Shown here: piece after piece, positions 7,484 through 10,420 of the stretch
Layout: the number at the start of each line of letters is the position of its first letter
How positions within the stretch are numbered: position 1 is the first letter of the stretch
Origin: JBHPFQ01 sp042571625
Lineage (GTDB): Bacteria; Patescibacteriota; Minisyncoccia; Portnoybacterales; UBA2143
NCBI GenBank assembly: GCA_042571625.1
Contig: JBHPFQ010000020.1
Coordinates: 1 to 10,420 of the forward strand
DNA length: 10,420 bases
Direction: 5' to 3'
Notes under the pieces: model-generated
Seen by the model: only the letters and a program-made list of their open reading frames with translations
What the model was told of the DNA's origin: nothing
The model's database searches: none
Position numbers and translations under genes: made by a program

Positions 7484-8532
7484 TTTATAATGTAATCTAA
7501 TAGATTATCCAAATTATGATTCTTTTCTACTTGTTTTCTCAAATATTTACCAATTTCTTCGAAATTACCACATTTAATTAAATTTAAAAACTTTTCAGCT
7601 AGATCCTCTGGATTTTTTTCTTCAAATGTCAATTGAACAGAATAATGACCAAAATCCTTAACAAAAGTCTTATTACAAACTAAGAGAGGCAACCCACAAG
7701 CCATTGCTTCCAAGCCAGCTTTGTCAGGAGCACCATCAGGACAAAGATTAACCGCAACATCTGAAAGCCGATATTGCTCAACTAATGCAATATTGGGAAT
7801 CTCGCCTATAAACTTTATATAACTGCTTAAATCTTTTTCTCTTATCATTTTCATTAATTTATTAAAATAATTTATTTGATCCTTATCTTTAACGTTAATG
7901 CTTTGATGAACAATATTAATCTTAAAAGACAGACCATATTTTTTTAAAATATCAGCCGCTTCTATTAATGTCTCATAATTTTTAATTTTAGATATTCTAC
8001 CAACGGAAATTATTTTTATCCATTCCTTTTTTAACTTTATTCTTTTTAAGTCAGGAGTAAATTGATTTATATCAATTCCTTGGCCAATAACTATTCTTTT
8101 GGGACTGTCTATCTGAAACCCAGCCTCGCTAGAAGTAATAATTTTATCTGCCATAAAATTCATCATTCGTACCTGCCAATTTACTTCTTTATGAGCATAC
8201 CAAGCAACTATCTTCTTCCTAGATATCTTTGCCCAAGGATAAAGAATGATAGTATAAATAGGATTTTGATGACAAAACACCCCGTCAACTTTGAAAATAA
8301 ATTTCAAAATGCCAATTTGAAATCTAATAAATTCTTTTAATCGATTTTTACCTTTTTCTTTCCCCATTGAAAAAACTTTTACATTATTTGGCAACCCGCT
8401 TACATCTCCCCTCTCAAGACAAATAATCTTGATATTCTTGACTCTTTTACTTAATTTTCCAATCCAATTAAAAACAAATCCTGTTTGACCATCCAATTTA
8501 TCAACTTTTCTCGTAATCATTAATAATCTCAT
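7474..8532 (-). CDS. GT4-type glycosyltransferase (GT-B fold), divergent EX7E loop
   Basis: This 352-residue protein fits a GT4-family transferase that builds glycans on the cytoplasmic side of the membrane. The N-terminal domain begins MRLLMITRKVDKLDGQTGFV and includes FCHQNPIY (86-93) and a hydrophobic edge. The donor domain starts near GQGIDINQF (150-158). It contains SVGRISKIKNYETLIEAADI (176-195), FIGEIPN (241-247), QYRLSDVAVNLCPDG (253-267) and AGLEAMACGLPLLVCN (272-287). Glu275 is the second Glu of the family EX7E motif, while the first position (267) is Gly, so that residue is missing or shifted. The start overlaps the AsnB stop by 4 bases (ATGA), and the end overlaps the deacetylase by 10, showing one translation unit. 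Donor, acceptor and linkage are unknown. Confidence 0.92.
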   Translation of the reverse strand: MRLLMITRKVDKLDGQTGFVFNWIGKLSKRVKNIKIICLERGDVSGLPNNVKVFSMGKEKGKNRLKEFIRFQIGILKFIFKVDGVFCHQNPIYTIILYPWAKISRKKIVAWYAHKEVNWQVRMMNFMADKIITSSEAGFQIDSPKRIVIGQGIDINQFTPDLKRIKLKKEWIKIISVGRISKIKNYETLIEAADILKKYGLSFKINIVHQSINVKDKDQINYFNKLMKMIREKDLSSYIKFIGEIPNIALVEQYRLSDVAVNLCPDGAPDKAGLEAMACGLPLLVCNKTFVKDFGHYSVQLTFEEKNPEDLAEKFLNLIKCGNFEEIGKYLRKQVEKNHNLDNLLDYIIKCF

Positions 8533-10382
8533 ATTTCTATATTTTGTTTAGCCCAAATTTGAAAAGTAATTAACGTCCAAATACAAATCAAATTATACCT
8601 TTTTTTACTTATATGATCATCTAAAATATTTCTAATTTGAATAAAATTAAAATAATCTCTAGTTGCCTGACAATATTGTTCAGATAAGATATCGTAAGCA
8701 AAATCTCTTAAATCAGTTCTTAGCCATTTAGCTATTGGGGAAAACCAACCATGTTTAGGCGCTCCTAAAACATAATCTGGTAAATATCTACTCATTGCTT
8801 TTTTAAAAATATACTTGCCGCCTTGCCTTATTTTATATTTACTAGAAATTTTAGCTGATAATTCAACTAAACGGTAATCTAAAATAGGTACTCTCTCCTC
8901 TAATCCAAAAGCCATTGTCATCTTATCCGTCCTCATTAATGATTCATTAACCAGCCAAGTCCATAAATCAACTAACATAAAATATTTCTCAAAATCTTTT
9001 TGCAAATATGATTGAAAGTATTTCTGCTGATAAAAATCTCTGGTTACATTTTTTTTAAGAAAATTAGGTCTAATAAATTCTTCAAGAATATTATATTTTT
9101 GAGACATAAAAAGTAAATATCTATCTATGCCAGCCGGAGTATTTATTTTCTTCCATAGATTGTCCTTTTTAAAATATTTTCCTAAGTAATTTAATAAAAA
9201 TTTAGTCGAAAAATTCTCCCTAAAAAAAACTGGTAATTTTTGCCATTGACTTGCCAATCTACTACAATGATAACGAGGATAACCCCCAAAAAGTTCATCA
9301 CCGCCATCACCTCCTAAAACAACATCTACTTCTTGTTTTGCAAATTTAGCCAAAAGAAAAGTAGCAATTTGAGTAGCATTAGAAACTGGCTCGTCTAAAT
9401 GATAAATAACCTCTTCTATATTTTTAAGAACATCTTGCCCCTTGATTAAAAGTTCATAATGATTAATCTGATAATCCTGACTAATCCTTTTAGCCATTTG
9501 AAGATCAAAATTATAATGATCAGTTTTAGCGCAGAAACCAACTGAGAATGTTTTAATACGCTTATAATTCAATTCATTAATTATTCCTAAGATTGAAGTA
9601 GAATCTATCCCTCCACTCAAAAAAATTCCCACTGGTTTATCAGAAATTAATTGTCTTCTTACTGAATCCTTCATCAAATACTGAATCTGTTCAATAATTT
9701 CATCCTCTGAATCAATATTTTTAAAATCATTAATCCGCCAATACTGATTAATATTAACCTGATTATCTTTCAAGGATAAATAACTAGCTGGTGGAAGTTT
9801 ATAAATATTCTTAAAAATAGTCAAAGGATGAGGAATATAATGAAGACAAAAATAATTATTAAAGGCTTCTAAATCAATTTCTTTTTTAATCGGATGCTCT
9901 AAAATTGCCTTAATTTCTGAAGAAAAAATAAATTTACTATTATCAAAATAATAATAAAGAGGCTTTACTCCTATCTTATCACGTACTAAAAACAATTCTT
10001 TTTTTCTAATATTCAAAATAGCAAAAGTAAAGATACCATTAAGCATGTTGAGGCAATCTAAACCATAATCTTCGTAAAGATGTAAAACTACTTCTGAATC
10101 AGATTGACTAAAAAATTGATGACCATTTCTAATTAATTCTCTTCTTAATTCTTGGAAATTATATATTTCACCATTAAAAATTAACGCTAACGATTTATCT
10201 TCATTAAATAATGGCTGTTTTCCTCGTTCTGATAAATCAATAATAGACAAACGAACATGACCTAAAGAAAAATTATCATCATAATAAATTCCTTCCTGAT
10301 CAGGACCACGGTGTCTGATTCTTTTATTCATTTTTTTAATTAAATCCGAATGATGAAAATTAAAACCATTAATACCACACAT
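8529..10382 (-). CDS. asnB: AsnB-like glutamine-dependent amidotransferase (copy 2, canonical motifs)
   Basis: This 617-residue protein has the complete asparagine synthetase B layout. The glutaminase domain starts MCGING, so processing would expose Cys2 and the start is fixed; an in-frame TAA lies 21 bases upstream. It has HRGPDQ (24-29), Arg44 in VRLSIID, the intact NGE (70-72) and SDSE (94-97). The synthetase domain has SGGIDS (256-261), LDEP (329-332), GGDGGDELFGGYPR (357-370), then EERVPILD and PKHGWFSP, where copy 1 has EVRAPFLD and KKGFGIP. The two copies are clearly related but diverged along their whole length, so this is not a recent duplication. It is the first gene of the run visible here; the operon may begin further right. 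A GGAGGG on the minus strand (10407-10412) lies about 24 bases before the ATG, too far to act as its ribosome site. It may make asparagine or amidate a sugar acid; context favours the latter. Confidence 0.95.
   Translation of the reverse strand: MCGINGFNFHHSDLIKKMNKRIRHRGPDQEGIYYDDNFSLGHVRLSIIDLSERGKQPLFNEDKSLALIFNGEIYNFQELRRELIRNGHQFFSQSDSEVVLHLYEDYGLDCLNMLNGIFTFAILNIRKKELFLVRDKIGVKPLYYYFDNSKFIFSSEIKAILEHPIKKEIDLEAFNNYFCLHYIPHPLTIFKNIYKLPPASYLSLKDNQVNINQYWRINDFKNIDSEDEIIEQIQYLMKDSVRRQLISDKPVGIFLSGGIDSTSILGIINELNYKRIKTFSVGFCAKTDHYNFDLQMAKRISQDYQINHYELLIKGQDVLKNIEEVIYHLDEPVSNATQIATFLLAKFAKQEVDVVLGGDGGDELFGGYPRYHCSRLASQWQKLPVFFRENFSTKFLLNYLGKYFKKDNLWKKINTPAGIDRYLLFMSQKYNILEEFIRPNFLKKNVTRDFYQQKYFQSYLQKDFEKYFMLVDLWTWLVNESLMRTDKMTMAFGLEERVPILDYRLVELSAKISSKYKIRQGGKYIFKKAMSRYLPDYVLGAPKHGWFSPIAKWLRTDLRDFAYDILSEQYCQATRDYFNFIQIRNILDDHISKKRYNLICIWTLITFQIWAKQNIEI
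9799..9821. repeat. 23-base direct repeat shared by the two asnB genes (copy 2)
   Basis: This stretch is identical to 1339-1361 and codes TIFKNIYKL (residues 188-196) in the right AsnB gene. Flanking bases differ at once on both sides, consistent with an old duplication where only a highly conserved stretch stayed identical. Confidence 0.9.
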
Positions 10383-10420
10383 AATTTTATTACTATTTAC
10401 TTAAATCCCTCCAAAAATTA

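Noticed and set aside
8062..8340. 92-residue open frame on the plus strand within the second GT4 gene
   Set aside because: It is entirely antisense to a well-supported gene, and its composition looks like a reverse reading of the coding strand.
10407..10412. GGAGGG on the minus strand as the ribosome site of asnB copy 2
   Set aside because: It lies about 24 bases before the ATG, far outside the normal 5 to 10 base spacing. The start itself is fixed by the catalytic Cys2, and an in-frame stop lies between.
1..10420. CRISPR array, tRNA or rRNA genes, transposases or integrases
   Set aside because: No regularly spaced repeats, cloverleaf-like GC-rich stretches or mobile-element proteins were seen; the coding sequence fills nearly the whole window.

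Overview
This 10.4 kb window is AT-rich (about 30% GC by eye). It holds nine complete protein-coding genes, all on the minus strand, so transcription runs from the right edge to the left. The gene set is typical of a bacterial surface-polysaccharide or glycoconjugate locus. The host cannot be named with confidence. TGA is used as a stop (both asparagine-synthetase-like genes and the deacetylase end in TGA) and tryptophans are TGG, so recoded-UGA lineages such as Mollicutes, Gracilibacteria and Absconditabacteria are unlikely. Low GC, tight packing and near absence of Shine-Dalgarno sites would fit a candidate-phylum bacterium (Patescibacteria or similar) or a Bacteroidota-like lineage. This is an inference of low confidence.

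Layout in transcription order. First comes an AsnB-like glutamine amidotransferase (8529-10382). It is followed by a GT4-type glycosyltransferase (7474-8532), a NodB-type polysaccharide deacetylase (6746-7483) and a class I SAM methyltransferase (6096-6749). These four are chained by 4, 10 and 4 base overlaps. After the only sizeable internal gap (78 bases, 6018-6095) come a radical SAM protein with a B12-binding-like N-terminal domain (4587-6017), a second GT4-type glycosyltransferase (3457-4584), a membrane-anchored GT2 of the polyprenyl-phosphate sugar transferase type (2507-3451), a second SAM methyltransferase (1928-2503) and a second AsnB-like amidotransferase (54-1925). These five are separated by only 2 to 5 bases.

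How the genes may work together (inference). The GT2 would charge polyprenyl phosphate with a sugar or modify a lipid-linked glycan. The two GT4 enzymes would add sugars from nucleotide donors. The NodB enzyme would remove N- or O-acetyl groups. The methyltransferases and the radical SAM enzyme would methylate or otherwise tailor the product. The AsnB homologues would transfer ammonia from glutamine to a carboxylate, for example a uronic acid. No flippase, polymerase, chain-length regulator or nucleotide-sugar synthesis gene lies in the window, so the locus continues outside it.

The most striking non-coding observation is at the left edge. The first 34 bases are an exact inverted copy of an internal piece of the left AsnB gene (750-783), and the match may continue past the window edge. 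It is either a fold-back assembly or amplification chimera at a contig end, or the tip of a convergent asnB-like copy. No tRNA, rRNA, CRISPR, transposase or convincing terminator was seen.
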